A stretch of DNA of 64,000 bases from a virus. The notes below the pieces were generated by a model. That model did no database searches and was not told where the DNA came from. It saw only the letters and a program-made list of their open reading frames with translations. This document shows positions 9,201-17,416 of the stretch, piece after piece (the first letter of the stretch is position 1; each line of letters begins with the position of its first letter). Made by a program: the position numbers and the translations under genes. The stretch lies in IMG/VR virus record IMGVR_UViG_3300005921_000001, positions 1 to 64,000 of that record. The stretch is one strand, 5' to 3'.

Positions 9201-9948
9201 CGCGATATTTGCCAACCCATCCGTCAATTCGTTTGCTGTGATCGTCGAGGGGCTTCAACAGTCCGACGTAAGCCAGATTTACATAACAGGAAACATAACT
9301 GCGGCAGCGCATTCGCACGGCGGAGGTTTTCTGTTCAACGCTTGTAATGCGGCGTGCATTCTCAATGTGCCACAGAACAGTACCGTCGATTACAATTTGC
9401 TTGCTACGTCTTACCCAAATGCCGGACAAATCATGTCCGGTTCCATTGAGTACGATGCACATGGATACAATCCCGTTTTTTCGGCGGATAATGGGATCAA
9501 CATTGCTTGCGATGGCGGCAATGGGGTTTTGAATGCGGGCGGTGTTTGTGTGATTGGTGTTGGCAATGGTGGAACGGGGGCTATTACTCCGCAAGCAGCG
9601 CGCGCCAACCTCAATATCGACGGGCTTACCTACCGCAGCAACAACCTTAACTATCAGATGCTTGCCACGGATCGGATGGTAGCACCAAGTATTGCGCAAG
9701 CGGATCGTACATGGTCGTTGCCTTGTGCCGCTTCCGTAAACCCAGGTCAAACCTTGATCGTTGACGATTTCCAGGGGCTCGTCAACGGAACACATACGAT
9801 CACAGTTCAGCCATCTGCGTCCGGTTGTTCGGATGTGCTGAATGGTGCGAACAGTGGGGGAGCCGGTATTGTAATGAGCACTGCATATCAGGCTGAAATC
9901 TTTGCCAGCGATGGCGCATCGCGTTGGACGCTAATCGGTGTGCAGTAA
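6238..9948 (+). CDS. Large fibre-like protein with Sec signal peptide
   Basis: I choose the ATG at 6238 (ATGA overlap with the previous stop), not the longer frame from 6163, because it starts a textbook signal peptide: MRLAALVMVFLVALL followed by AFAQ. The mature part is about 1,215 residues. It has a phage fibre motif GGDLSGTYPNPGVARI near residue 145. A stretch with the feel of a right-handed beta helix lies near residues 700-1060. Two related modules (near residues 325-435 and the last 120) share NYQxLATDR, TLPCA and SxCxDxLNG. Cysteine pairs are frequent, fitting a secreted protein. Its place among neck genes, far from the other fibres, is odd. Possibilities are a head fibre, a depolymerase, or a cargo gene made for the host envelope. 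Confidence 0.7.
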   Translation: MRLAALVMVFLVALLNPPAFAQTGAPPSPVGGAQLCNSCYTPFAVGTTSTPIAFPASIPPYSTVTLNNTGTVDAYIEQGQSTVVATLASPVLRAGTSIVLNATQGGYLAAITASGTTNIDIFQATASVLLHTSSANGGGGSPTGPAGGDLSGTYPNPGVARILGQTPSPLATDNAAQATAFLNLFSAGTQGLVPASGGSSTLLYLNQAGQFTSPPGSSCGGNACGTFATQNYATPPIIGGVTPNAAFYSALTDTGITGSIQCLHANSGGLISGTGSDCGSGGGGYPPAGTTGQPQYNNNGVFGAYTAIPLAYGGSGQTTVAGALGCSGFNINCLTVQGDANYQLLATDRAVELGTPFTTVRTDTLPCADLLSAGQGLQIYDPAQNINVLDYLNVIPSSSCGDTLNGSVNTIVNAYYAGSRIFAISNGINGWQVVVSAPPIFQLDFARDFGGVVTKVNGTNSCTITASSANISCSGTPTFTQADVGDIVTADACASGGTLFTSYLVSVTAGTGSAVMHDQPAVNCSSMKMINQINVATGGSGYKFGAFETLVGGSPVAAQVGTPAVLGASSLTISSGGSGGTNGCTALTLNAAGRALQGLQATFAGTISGNALTSVSGVFLTPGSYTSLTGYTYDGSGYYDSIPVTGCGLVGATVNVSFAIQVESLSGAIGVYPISSIPCATMIADTTTSTSHGTGATFYCRSFAPVQWIGHDNIASMQKMATAESAGNAAGAPITVQVNGLFGTSGLNPATNAILGPASVIGTGPFISGFYHIPNTGGDILPIVDSNPNGSENPFSFLMQVNQSGTFIRNLTFYGDTTSSTWDRDVTAYGPMKWATFQDIVGIDTTGHIFGVGGDSTGCGVIEESNFDNIRSYIVGSTTYKDPALGFDAVGCSPGSNNISLIRQRSFDDPYFALTVRPATGSTGNGSHDITNTDPKYERSGLDDARTTAGQILLGCNTDCLLMQWPSTTGTPISGSANGGVSSVFITNAIFANPSVNSFAVIVEGLQQSDVSQIYITGNITAAAHSHGGGFLFNACNAACILNVPQNSTVDYNLLATSYPNAGQIMSGSIEYDAHGYNPVFSADNGINIACDGGNGVLNAGGVCVIGVGNGGTGAITPQAARANLNIDGLTYRSNNLNYQMLATDRMVAPSIAQADRTWSLPCAASVNPGQTLIVDDFQGLVNGTHTITVQPSASGCSDVLNGANSGGAGIVMSTAYQAEIFASDGASRWTLIGVQ

Positions 9949-10665
9949 GTGCTTGTTATATCACTCAAGCCCAACCAGACCGACATCAATACTCTCCTGA
10001 GCGCGTTCCTTTTGACGGTAGTGCCGAGCGGTGTGGAGGTTGTCCTTGGGCAAGACAACAAAGTATCGGAGCCGCTTGGCCCCGACTTCCTCGTCATGAC
10101 ACCCATCCGCCGCGAACGCATTTCGACCAACGTCGATACCTACGCAGATTGCTACTTCACAGGCTCCATTACCGGTTCAGTATTGACGGTCACATCAACC
10201 GAGTATGGGCAGATCGTTCCCGGAACTACCATATGGGGCGAAGGCATTCTGGCGAATACGACCGTCGTTCGGTCCAGCGCACCTAATGTCTGGTTGCTAA
10301 GCAACACGCAAACGGTCGTTTTAGAAAGCATGGCAGCTGGCACGCAAGCCTTGACGCAATCGACCAAGATCACATTCCAGATCGATGTACATGGCCCTAA
10401 TTCGGCTGACAACGCACAAAACATCTCGACGTTGTTTCGCGATGAAGTAGCGGTCGATTACTTCACAGCGAGCAATCCGGCAATCACCCCCCTGTATGCC
10501 GACGATCCACGGCAAATGTCATTCCTGAACGATCAGAACCAGATCGAACGGCGTTGGATTGTAGAGGCGCTGGTTCAAGCGGATCAGACAACTACCATCG
10601 CATTCCAGTTTTTCGATCAGGCAACTATCACACCCATCGATGTGCAGGCCGCTTACCCTGCCTAA
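9949..10665 (+). CDS. Neck terminator (gp12-like/LIC_12616-type) protein
   Basis: A GTG start directly abuts the preceding stop. The 238-residue product shows the tail-terminator pattern ISLKPNQTDI, LLSAFLLTVVPSGVEVVLGQ, FLVMTP, then IDVHGPNSADNAQ and DDPRQMSFLN. It is expected to cap the tail tube at the neck. Residues 69-129 are an insertion of the recurring beta module, splitting the normal domain after NVDTYADC. The sheath gene follows after an AAAAGGAG site. Confidence 0.75.
   Translation: MLVISLKPNQTDINTLLSAFLLTVVPSGVEVVLGQDNKVSEPLGPDFLVMTPIRRERISTNVDTYADCYFTGSITGSVLTVTSTEYGQIVPGTTIWGEGILANTTVVRSSAPNVWLLSNTQTVVLESMAAGTQALTQSTKITFQIDVHGPNSADNAQNISTLFRDEVAVDYFTASNPAITPLYADDPRQMSFLNDQNQIERRWIVEALVQADQTTTIAFQFFDQATITPIDVQAAYPA
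10153..10335 (+). repeat. Recurring beta module in neck terminator
   Basis: Residues about 69-129 (FTGSITGSVLTVTS, then PGTTIWGEGI, then TVVLESMAAG) follow the same strand pattern as the modules in the decoration and sheath proteins, but the Gly-rich GTGTGG turn is degenerate. Confidence 0.6.
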
Positions 10666-10680
10666 AAGGAGTAACAAATC

Positions 10681-12681
10681 GTGTCCACGATACCTGCAAG
10701 CGACATCGCACAAATCATTCCCGGCGTTCTTCCAGCAGGCGGCTCGTCATTCTCGCTTATTGGATTGATGTTGTCCTCCAGTTCGCGTGTACCGATCAAC
10801 GGCACCGATAACCCGGTTATTCTGGCCTTCGCCAACGCGCTTGCTGTTTCGTCCTACTTTGGACCGAATTCCATCGAATATGAATTGGCGTCGACCTATT
10901 TCCTTGGTTTTACCAATTCGCAGGCGCTTCCCGGAAGCCTGCTCATTGCTCAATACAATAGCACGCGGGTTTCGGCCTTCTTGCGCGGTGGCAACGCGTC
11001 CGCGCAGCTTGCTGCGTTGCAGGCTATTACCAGCGGCGCGCTGGAAGTCATTGTTGATGGCTTTTCGTGGAAATCGACCAGCATCAACCTTTCTTCCGAC
11101 AATACATTTTCCGCCATAGCGGCTACCGTTCAATCCGATTTGGCGCTTCCAAGTTCCGCAAGCGGCACAGGCTCTATTGCTCCGAACGTCAATCCTGGCA
11201 GTTCGAACAATATGGGTGTTATGACGATTACGGGTGGTGTTACAGGAACGATTGCCGTTGGTCAGGTTGTAGCAGGCTCTGGAGTTTCCGCAGGAACTTA
11301 CATCACCGGCTATGGCACGGGAACTGGTGGTGATGGAACCTATTACGTTAGCATTTCGCAGACGGTCAATAGTGAAGCCCTGACGTTTACCGCCAGCGCG
11401 GCGTCGTTTACAGCATCGATTGCAGGCAACACGATGACCGTTTCGGCGGTTGGTTCCGGTACGTTGCAGCCGGGCATGGTTGTAACAGGTGCGGGCGTTA
11501 CCGCCGTTACGACCATCAAGTCGCAGCAATCCGGTACGATTGGCGGTGATGGTGCATATACGATCTACCCGTCGCAGACGGTTAGTTCCGAAGCCATGAC
11601 CGGCGCTCCGGGCGCCATTGCCGTAACCTACGATTCTATCGCGGAAGCATTTGTCATTACGTCGGGAACGAATGGCACGGTTTCAACGGTTTCGTTTGGA
11701 ACACGCTCGCTTGCTACGACGATGCTTTTAACGCAAGCCACAGGTGCTGTGCTTTCGCAGGGCGCGGCTCCAGCCGATCCTGTCGGTTTCATGACCAACG
11801 TGCAGCAACAGACACAGAATTGGGAAACGTTGTTCATGACATTCGATCCCGATCTGATCTTGGGCAACCCGTCCGAACCGCCTACGCAAAAGCTGTTGTT
11901 TGCGCAATGGACCAACAGCACCGACGACGCTTTCACTTACGCTTGTTGGGATCAGGATATCTTGCCTACCGAAGGCTTGGCTACGGGCTCGTTCGGTTAT
12001 TTGAACGGGATCAATGGTGCCAACAATTCCGGCATAGTACCAATTTCAACTAGTGATCCCAACAAGGCCGCTTTTGTAGCCGGCACAATCGCCTCGGTGA
12101 ATTTCTCGCAGACAGACGGCCGCACGGTGCTTAAGTTCCGGCAACAGACCGGGCTTGTGGCTGACGTTACCAGCCAGACCGTAGCTAACAATCTTCGTTC
12201 CAACGGCTACAACTTCTATGGTGCATGGGCTACACGGGCCAACAATTTCATAGGCTTTGCAGACGGCGTTATTTCCGGTCCGTTCAACTGGGTCGATTCT
12301 TACATCGATCAGGCATGGCTGGACGACGCGCTCCAGGTAGCGCTGATGACCATGTTCTTCAATATCCGGTCGATTCCGTTCAATCAGCCCGGCGCATCGA
12401 TTGTTCGTACCGCTTGTTTGGGTCCGATCAACGCCGCACTCAACTTCGGCGCCATTGTGCCGGGTGTAGACCTTACCCCCTTGCAAATCCAGACTATCAA
12501 CAATGCCGCCGGCAACCAGCAGGCGGGTGCCATTGTAGCGAACACGGGTTGGTATTTGCAGGCGGCTATTACCACGGCTTCGGCGGCGCAGCGCACGGCG
12601 CGTGCGGCAACAGGAACCTTGTGGTATGCGGACGGTGGCTCCGTACAGGAAATCTCGCTTAACGTCGTTGACGTTCAATAA
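10681..12681 (+). CDS. Tail sheath protein, DUF3383 family
   Basis: GTG start after AAAAGGAG. The 666-residue protein has a DUF3383 N-terminus (IIPGVLPAGGSSFSLIGLML, then AYFGPNS-like) and C-terminus (FYGAWATRANNF, WVDSYIDQAWL, GWYLQA). This family forms the contractile sheath in many myoviruses lacking a T4-type sheath. Two copies of the recurring module occupy residues about 173-308, so the protein is longer than the usual sheath of this type. The tube gene follows by 12 bp. The sheath, with hub, spike and baseplate J genes nearby, identifies the phage as contractile-tailed. Confidence 0.87.
   Translation: MSTIPASDIAQIIPGVLPAGGSSFSLIGLMLSSSSRVPINGTDNPVILAFANALAVSSYFGPNSIEYELASTYFLGFTNSQALPGSLLIAQYNSTRVSAFLRGGNASAQLAALQAITSGALEVIVDGFSWKSTSINLSSDNTFSAIAATVQSDLALPSSASGTGSIAPNVNPGSSNNMGVMTITGGVTGTIAVGQVVAGSGVSAGTYITGYGTGTGGDGTYYVSISQTVNSEALTFTASAASFTASIAGNTMTVSAVGSGTLQPGMVVTGAGVTAVTTIKSQQSGTIGGDGAYTIYPSQTVSSEAMTGAPGAIAVTYDSIAEAFVITSGTNGTVSTVSFGTRSLATTMLLTQATGAVLSQGAAPADPVGFMTNVQQQTQNWETLFMTFDPDLILGNPSEPPTQKLLFAQWTNSTDDAFTYACWDQDILPTEGLATGSFGYLNGINGANNSGIVPISTSDPNKAAFVAGTIASVNFSQTDGRTVLKFRQQTGLVADVTSQTVANNLRSNGYNFYGAWATRANNFIGFADGVISGPFNWVDSYIDQAWLDDALQVALMTMFFNIRSIPFNQPGASIVRTACLGPINAALNFGAIVPGVDLTPLQIQTINNAAGNQQAGAIVANTGWYLQAAITTASAAQRTARAATGTLWYADGGSVQEISLNVVDVQ
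11197..11604 (+). repeat. Recurring beta module, two copies in the sheath
   Basis: Residues about 173-238 and 241-308 of the sheath. The second copy shares the run TASI, TMTVSAVGSGTL, PG, and SGTxGGxGxYxxxxSQTVSSEAMTG with copy 1 of the decoration protein. Confidence 0.75.
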
Positions 12682-12693
12682 GGAGCACCATCC

Positions 12694-13122
12694 ATGTCTA
12701 TTACCGCTGCCAATGCACTAATAACCCTTGCCGTAGAGTCGGTATTTCCTAACGCCGTCCAGATTCAAGGCTTTGCAGCCGATGATCTATTCGATGCTGA
12801 AGATATGGAAATCGTCGAAACGCTCATGGGCGTGGACGGATACCTTTCGGCGGGTTACGTTAACGTACCGTTCAACATGAACATCAGTCTACAGGCGGAT
12901 TCGCTTTCCAACTTCCTGTTTGACCAATGGTTCGCGGCGCAGCGCGCGGCGCAGGACGTGTTTGCAGCGGATGGCGAAATTGTCTTGCCGAGCATCGGCA
13001 CATCGACGATCCTTTCAAACGGATATCTTGTCAAATACAAGCCGGTGGCTGATGCCAAAAAGCTGCTCCAGCCGCGCAAGTACATGATCCGGTTCAACAG
13101 CAACCAGCCCATCCCGCTCTAA
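12694..13122 (+). CDS. Tail tube protein
   Basis: A 142-residue protein encoded immediately after the sheath gene with an AAGGAG site. Segments such as GFAADDLFDAEDMEIVETLMGVDG and FNMNISLQADSLSNFLFDQW match the tube proteins that accompany DUF3383 sheaths. Size, position and lack of other motifs support the inner tube role. Confidence 0.75.
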   Translation: MSITAANALITLAVESVFPNAVQIQGFAADDLFDAEDMEIVETLMGVDGYLSAGYVNVPFNMNISLQADSLSNFLFDQWFAAQRAAQDVFAADGEIVLPSIGTSTILSNGYLVKYKPVADAKKLLQPRKYMIRFNSNQPIPL

Positions 13123-13131
13123 GGAGGCCCA

Positions 13132-13602
13132 ATGCGGCGTGAAAAGGATGTAACGATCACGGCGGAAGGCCGTGACAAAGGGAAGGTGTTTCACCTTCGC
13201 GAAATGCCGGCCGCACAGGGGGAACGATGGGCCGCACGCGCGTTGCTGCTTATGGCGCGTTCGGGGCAGGATATAGGCCCTCTGGATAGCCGCAGCGGCC
13301 TTGCAGGGCTTGCTGTGGCGGGCGTCTCGTCGCTGGGGCTCATAGACTTCCGCGAAGTAGAACCCTTGATGGATGAAATGTTTCAGTGCGTTACCATCAA
13401 GACCGATCCCAAGACCGGCGTTGTCCGCCCTCTCCTTCCCGAAGATGGTATCAATTCCGACATTGAAGAAATTGCAACCCGTGTTCAACTTCGCAAGGAA
13501 ATTCTGGAGTTGCACATGGGTTTTTCGTTGGCCGAACTCCGATCAAAGGTAGTGAGTTCGGCGGGGACGACATCCGTGGAATCATCCAGTACCCAAACAT
13601 AA
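13132..13602 (+). CDS. Tail assembly chaperone, short form (lambda gpG analogue)
   Basis: AAGGAGG precedes the ATG. The 156-residue product (KVFHLREMPAAQGERWAARA, LIDFREVEPLMDEMFQCV) is the kind of protein found between tube and tape measure genes and believed to hold the tape measure during tail assembly. Near its 3' end lies the slippery heptamer GGGTTTT in the correct phase, giving a longer form by a -1 shift. Confidence 0.75.
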   Translation: MRREKDVTITAEGRDKGKVFHLREMPAAQGERWAARALLLMARSGQDIGPLDSRSGLAGLAVAGVSSLGLIDFREVEPLMDEMFQCVTIKTDPKTGVVRPLLPEDGINSDIEEIATRVQLRKEILELHMGFSLAELRSKVVSSAGTTSVESSSTQT

Positions 13603-13763
13603 GCTATGCCATGGGTGCGGTTATTTCGGCGGACAAAGCCAAGCTCCATGAACTGCAAACAATTTACGGCGGTGTTGATCTTTATGACCTATTGGAAATC
13701 ATAATGGTCGATTCCCACAATCGCGCTGTGGCCCAGCAGCATTACGCGAAAGAGAACAAGTAG
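13132..13763 (+). CDS. Tail assembly chaperone, -1 frameshift product (gpGT analogue)
   Basis: The sequence G GGT TTT at 13518-13524 is a classical X XXY YYZ site in the zero frame. After slipping, the next codon is at 13524 and the frame stays open for 79 codons to the TAG at 13761. The fused product is about 210 residues and ends with GGVDLYDLLEIIMVDSHNRA, an ending I know from downstream partners of tail chaperones. A separate start at ATG 13611 is possible but lacks a convincing ribosome site. The TAG overlaps the GTG of the tape measure gene. Confidence 0.75.
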
Positions 13764-15589
13764 TGGCGTCAGTTATTGACTCCCTTGTTGTAGAACTCGG
13801 TTTGGACCCCTCCAAATTTACGGCGGGGCAAACGAAAGCGTTGGATGCCTATAAGAAGGGTAGGCAAGCCATTGAAGATGAGAATAAGAAAATTGAAGTC
13901 TCAATGGCGGATGTTTCGACATTTATTTCCAAGCTACGTGATCAGGCTATTGAGCTATTTGCCATTTTCACTGCCGGCCGTGGAATCAAGGATTTCATAC
14001 AAGATACGGTCACAACGACAGCAGCTATTGGTCGGCTCGCTTATCAGTTCGACGAATCTGTTTCCGATCTTGCTGCATGGCGCAATGCGGCGCAGCAAAC
14101 AGGTGGTAGCGCGGATGATATAACAAGTTCGATTGGATCATTGACGAATGATCTTCAGCAGCTTACCTTAACCGGACAGTCCGCCACCATTCCATATTTC
14201 CGCGCGCTTGGCATTGGGATCACAGACGCTAAAGGGCGCATGAAAAGCGCCACGCAACTTTTTCTTGAAATCAATCGAGCAGTGCAGGGCATGGACCCAG
14301 CGCGCGCACGCTCGCTCATTATGGGGTTGGGGCTAGGGCAAAGTGCGGTAAATCTGCTGACACTTAATCCGTCGCGCTTGCAAGCGATTCTAGAAACGGC
14401 TCGCAAGTCGGCACCAACACAAGCGGACATCAAAGCCGCGCAAGCCTATCAACAGGCGTGGTTCCAAATTCAACAGCAGTCCGAAACTGTTGGGCGCACC
14501 ATGCTTACAGATGTAGCACCAGCGTTGCTACAAGTCCTGGGTTATTTGAAGCAATTCTTTACCTATTTGCAAACACATAAAGACACTGCCACGACTATAT
14601 TTTATGCAATGGCTACGGCTGTTGGTGTCCTTAGCACAGCAATCGGAATTGGATTAGCACGCACTGCACTTGGTCAATTGGCTTGGGCCTTTAAGCCCAT
14701 CATCTATATATTCGATTTATTCCTTGGTACGCTGATTCCCGAAGCCCTTCTTAGCCTTGCTACTCTAACAAGTACGGCACTTCCCGCGTTGAGTGAAGCG
14801 TTTTTTGCGCTCGGCGCTGCTATGGAGGCAACCCCCCTTGGATGGTTGATTACAGGGTTGGCGGCCATCATTGGGTTAGGCTACCTGGCATATAAAACAT
14901 GGAACGTTGCGCCGTCGAAAAAAGGTAGGCAGCAGTACAACGAGCTTACCGGCCAAAACGACACCTGGGTCTATGAAAACGGAACGTGGAAGAACAAAGG
15001 ATCAGGAGCAAGTGGCTTAAGTTCAAACGCATGGGTTGCTGCTAAATCGGCACAACAAAAATACGGCATTCCGGCTGAGGTAACATACGCACAATGGCAA
15101 TTAGAAAGTGGCAGTGGTAAGCACACACCTCCAGGCTCTAACAACCCATTCGGAATAAAAGCGTCGCCAGGACAACCCGGTGTAAATGCTTGGACGACTG
15201 AAATAGTAAATGGCAAAGCTGAACGGGTGATGGCACGCTTTGCTAAGTTTGCTTCTTTGGCAGATGCTTTTGAAGCGCACGCGCGCTTGCTTGCTACATC
15301 ATCGAAATATGCTGCTGCACGCAAGCTTGAAGATAATCCTTACGCTTTTGCAAATGCCTTGACAGGTGTTTATGCGACCGACCCAACTTACGGTGGAAAA
15401 CTTGGTCAAATAATTGCTCAGATTAGCGCGCAATCTGGTGGTGGCAATTCCAGTTCAAATGCTACAACAAACATTGGCGAACTGCACATCCATACCAAAG
15501 CCACGGACATGGCAGGCATCGCCAAGGATGCACGGACGCAACTGGCACGCAATACCTTTGCCGCACAAGCGCAGGGCGGAGGTAATTAG
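13763..15589 (+). CDS. Tape measure protein with glucosaminidase domain
   Basis: GTG start overlapping the preceding TAG. The 608-residue protein begins with VIDSLVVELGLDPSKFTAGQ, typical of tape measure proteins of this phage group, then helical segments and hydrophobic stretches at about 275-345 and 355-380. Residues about 420-557 resemble a FlgJ-type glucosaminidase (KYGIPAEVTYAQWQLESGSG, NNPFGIK, FASLADAFEAHARLL); the likely catalytic Glu is near 448. This domain would open peptidoglycan during infection. The end (GELHIHTKATDMAGIAKD) is the conserved tape measure tail. At 608 residues it predicts a fairly short tail. Confidence 0.82.
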   Translation: MASVIDSLVVELGLDPSKFTAGQTKALDAYKKGRQAIEDENKKIEVSMADVSTFISKLRDQAIELFAIFTAGRGIKDFIQDTVTTTAAIGRLAYQFDESVSDLAAWRNAAQQTGGSADDITSSIGSLTNDLQQLTLTGQSATIPYFRALGIGITDAKGRMKSATQLFLEINRAVQGMDPARARSLIMGLGLGQSAVNLLTLNPSRLQAILETARKSAPTQADIKAAQAYQQAWFQIQQQSETVGRTMLTDVAPALLQVLGYLKQFFTYLQTHKDTATTIFYAMATAVGVLSTAIGIGLARTALGQLAWAFKPIIYIFDLFLGTLIPEALLSLATLTSTALPALSEAFFALGAAMEATPLGWLITGLAAIIGLGYLAYKTWNVAPSKKGRQQYNELTGQNDTWVYENGTWKNKGSGASGLSSNAWVAAKSAQQKYGIPAEVTYAQWQLESGSGKHTPPGSNNPFGIKASPGQPGVNAWTTEIVNGKAERVMARFAKFASLADAFEAHARLLATSSKYAAARKLEDNPYAFANALTGVYATDPTYGGKLGQIIAQISAQSGGGNSSSNATTNIGELHIHTKATDMAGIAKDARTQLARNTFAAQAQGGGN

Positions 15590-16209
15590 TGTCCAGCCCC
15601 GGACAACTAATGACGGCCGATTCGGGCTCGCTCCCCAATGCGCCCGGACAACCGGCATGGGGCATCTACCTTGGCGGCGCTCCTGTCATTACAGCGGACA
15701 CGACCGTTTCTCTGGAATGGTCGAAGGATTGGACGGTTTCCGACTTCCCTGTTGAAACAGGTGCCTTTCAAAGTTACGATAAGGTAGAGCTGCCATTTAC
15801 CGCCAAGCTGCGGTTCGCGGCCGGTGGCTCAGTTTCGGACAGGCAGGAATTCCTTTCATCCGTTTCCGCCATAGCCCCCCTGGTCACGCTCTACCAACTG
15901 GCCATGCCCGAGGTGGGATTTTACCCCAGCGTCGTTGTCCACCATTATGGTTTCGACCGGCGCAACGATAGCGGCTTGGGTCTGCTGATCGTTGACGTAT
16001 ACGTCACGGAAGTCCGTGCGACCGCTACGGCGGCTTTCACCAATACCGCCAACCCTGGAAGCGCCAACCCTGTCGGTGGCGGCAATCCGCAGGGTATTGC
16101 GGCTACTCAGCAAGAGCAAAGTGTATTCAATACCAATCTTGATAATATCAACGCAAACCAAGGCTTTAATCAGGGAGCAGATTCTTTCAATGGCGGGGCA
16201 GGGTGGTAG
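15589..16209 (+). CDS. Baseplate/tail structural protein
   Basis: GTG start overlapping the tape measure stop (TAGTG). The 206-residue product has the pattern VSLEWSKDWTVSDFPVETGA, FQSYDKVELPFTAKLRF and GLGLLIVDVYVTEVRATA, known from proteins encoded between tape measure and baseplate plug. It is probably a hub-associated or tail-tip protein. The last 60 residues are Asn/Gly/Gln-rich and likely disordered. Confidence 0.6.
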   Translation: MSSPGQLMTADSGSLPNAPGQPAWGIYLGGAPVITADTTVSLEWSKDWTVSDFPVETGAFQSYDKVELPFTAKLRFAAGGSVSDRQEFLSSVSAIAPLVTLYQLAMPEVGFYPSVVVHHYGFDRRNDSGLGLLIVDVYVTEVRATATAAFTNTANPGSANPVGGGNPQGIAATQQEQSVFNTNLDNINANQGFNQGADSFNGGAGW

Positions 16210-16521
16210 ATGCTCATAGTTCCTTTGCAAGCCGTGCCGTCGCAGATCGTCAATGTGAATTTGGCGCAACAGGCTGTGACGCTGAACGTGTACCAGAAGC
16301 GAACGGCGCTCTACACCGACGTTCTTGTTGGTGGAGTCCTTCTGATGGGTGGTATCATATCCGAGAATTGCAACCGTTTGATTCGATCATTGTACCTAGG
16401 CTTTACAGGGGATTTCGTCTATCTGGATTTGCAGGGCAATGCTGATCCATATTACACGGGGCTGGGGGATCGTTGGCAATTGGCATATCTAACACCCACC
16501 GATTTGGGCGGGGCCGGGTAG
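16210..16521 (+). CDS. Baseplate plug protein (Pam3 gp18-like)
   Basis: The 103-residue protein starts immediately after the preceding stop. It matches the small baseplate plug family in the order QIVNVNLAQQAVTLNVYQK, LYTDVLVGGVLLMGG, NCNRLIRSLYLGFTGDFVYLD and a final DLGG. The plug closes the baseplate centre in cyanophage Pam3; function here is by analogy and by its place before the hub. Confidence 0.75.
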   Translation: MLIVPLQAVPSQIVNVNLAQQAVTLNVYQKRTALYTDVLVGGVLLMGGIISENCNRLIRSLYLGFTGDFVYLDLQGNADPYYTGLGDRWQLAYLTPTDLGGAG

Positions 16522-16522
16522 C

Positions 16523-17416
16523 TTGTCATTCGTTCAGCGCCTCCTGAACATCGAATTTACGCTGGCGTCCGGAAATTTCGCGGAAAGCGGAACAAATACC
16601 GTTACCCTATCGGGTTTACGTGCGAGCGCGCATGTGGTCAAATCAGGCCAAATACGCGATACGCTTGAACTCGATGTCTACGGCATGACACCTTCGCAAA
16701 TGCGCCAGCTTTCGACGCTGGGGATGCAGGTTCAACTACAGCCGCGCAATCAGGTAACGGTTATGGCGGGAGATGTTGTAGGCGGAATGCTCAAGGAGTT
16801 TTCCGGCACGATCTACAACGCCTATACCGATCTTGCCGGTATGCCGGATGTTGCTTTTCGCTTGTCCGCGCAAACGGCGCAGTTCGATGCTGTTACCAAT
16901 GAGAACTCGAAACTATACCCAGGAACGGTTGCCGTTGCCGATGTGATGCAGGATTTTGCAACAACCCTCGGGCTGCATTTTGAAAACAACGGTGTAACAA
17001 GCACATTGTCCAACGAGTATTTGTGGGGATCGACGTACCAGCAGCTTGGCAAATGCGCCAAGGACGCAGGGATTTCATTCACCATAGATTCCAAATCAAG
17101 CATATTGGCGATTTGGCCCAAGAATGGAGCGCGGACCTCATCGGGGCAAATACCTGTTATCTCTGCCGCAACAGGCATGGTCAAAGCGCCAACATTTACG
17201 GCACAAGGTGTTGAAGTAACCTCCCTGTTCAATCCGATCTTTTCTATTGGCGGCCAGGTGCAAATTCAAACAGAAATAGAAATTGCGCAACCTGCTAACG
17301 GAACATGGGCTATATTCAAGCAAGAGGACCACCTTGAAAGCATGGTCCCCCATGGCGAATGGTTCTCGGTGCTTGGTTGTTATAATCCGCAGTATTCAGC
17401 GCCGTTGCCCGAATGA
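16523..17416 (+). CDS. Baseplate hub protein
   Basis: A TTG start one base after the plug stop. The 297-residue product has late-control/hub features: a beta-rich start (FTLASGNFAESGTNTVTLSGLRA), a middle with GTVAVADVMQDFATTLGLHFEN and YLWGSTYQQLGKCAKDAGISF, and an end in HGEWFSVLGCYNPQY. It would form the trimeric hub under the tube. The next start (ATG 17413) overlaps its TGA. Confidence 0.72.
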   Translation: MSFVQRLLNIEFTLASGNFAESGTNTVTLSGLRASAHVVKSGQIRDTLELDVYGMTPSQMRQLSTLGMQVQLQPRNQVTVMAGDVVGGMLKEFSGTIYNAYTDLAGMPDVAFRLSAQTAQFDAVTNENSKLYPGTVAVADVMQDFATTLGLHFENNGVTSTLSNEYLWGSTYQQLGKCAKDAGISFTIDSKSSILAIWPKNGARTSSGQIPVISAATGMVKAPTFTAQGVEVTSLFNPIFSIGGQVQIQTEIEIAQPANGTWAIFKQEDHLESMVPHGEWFSVLGCYNPQYSAPLPE

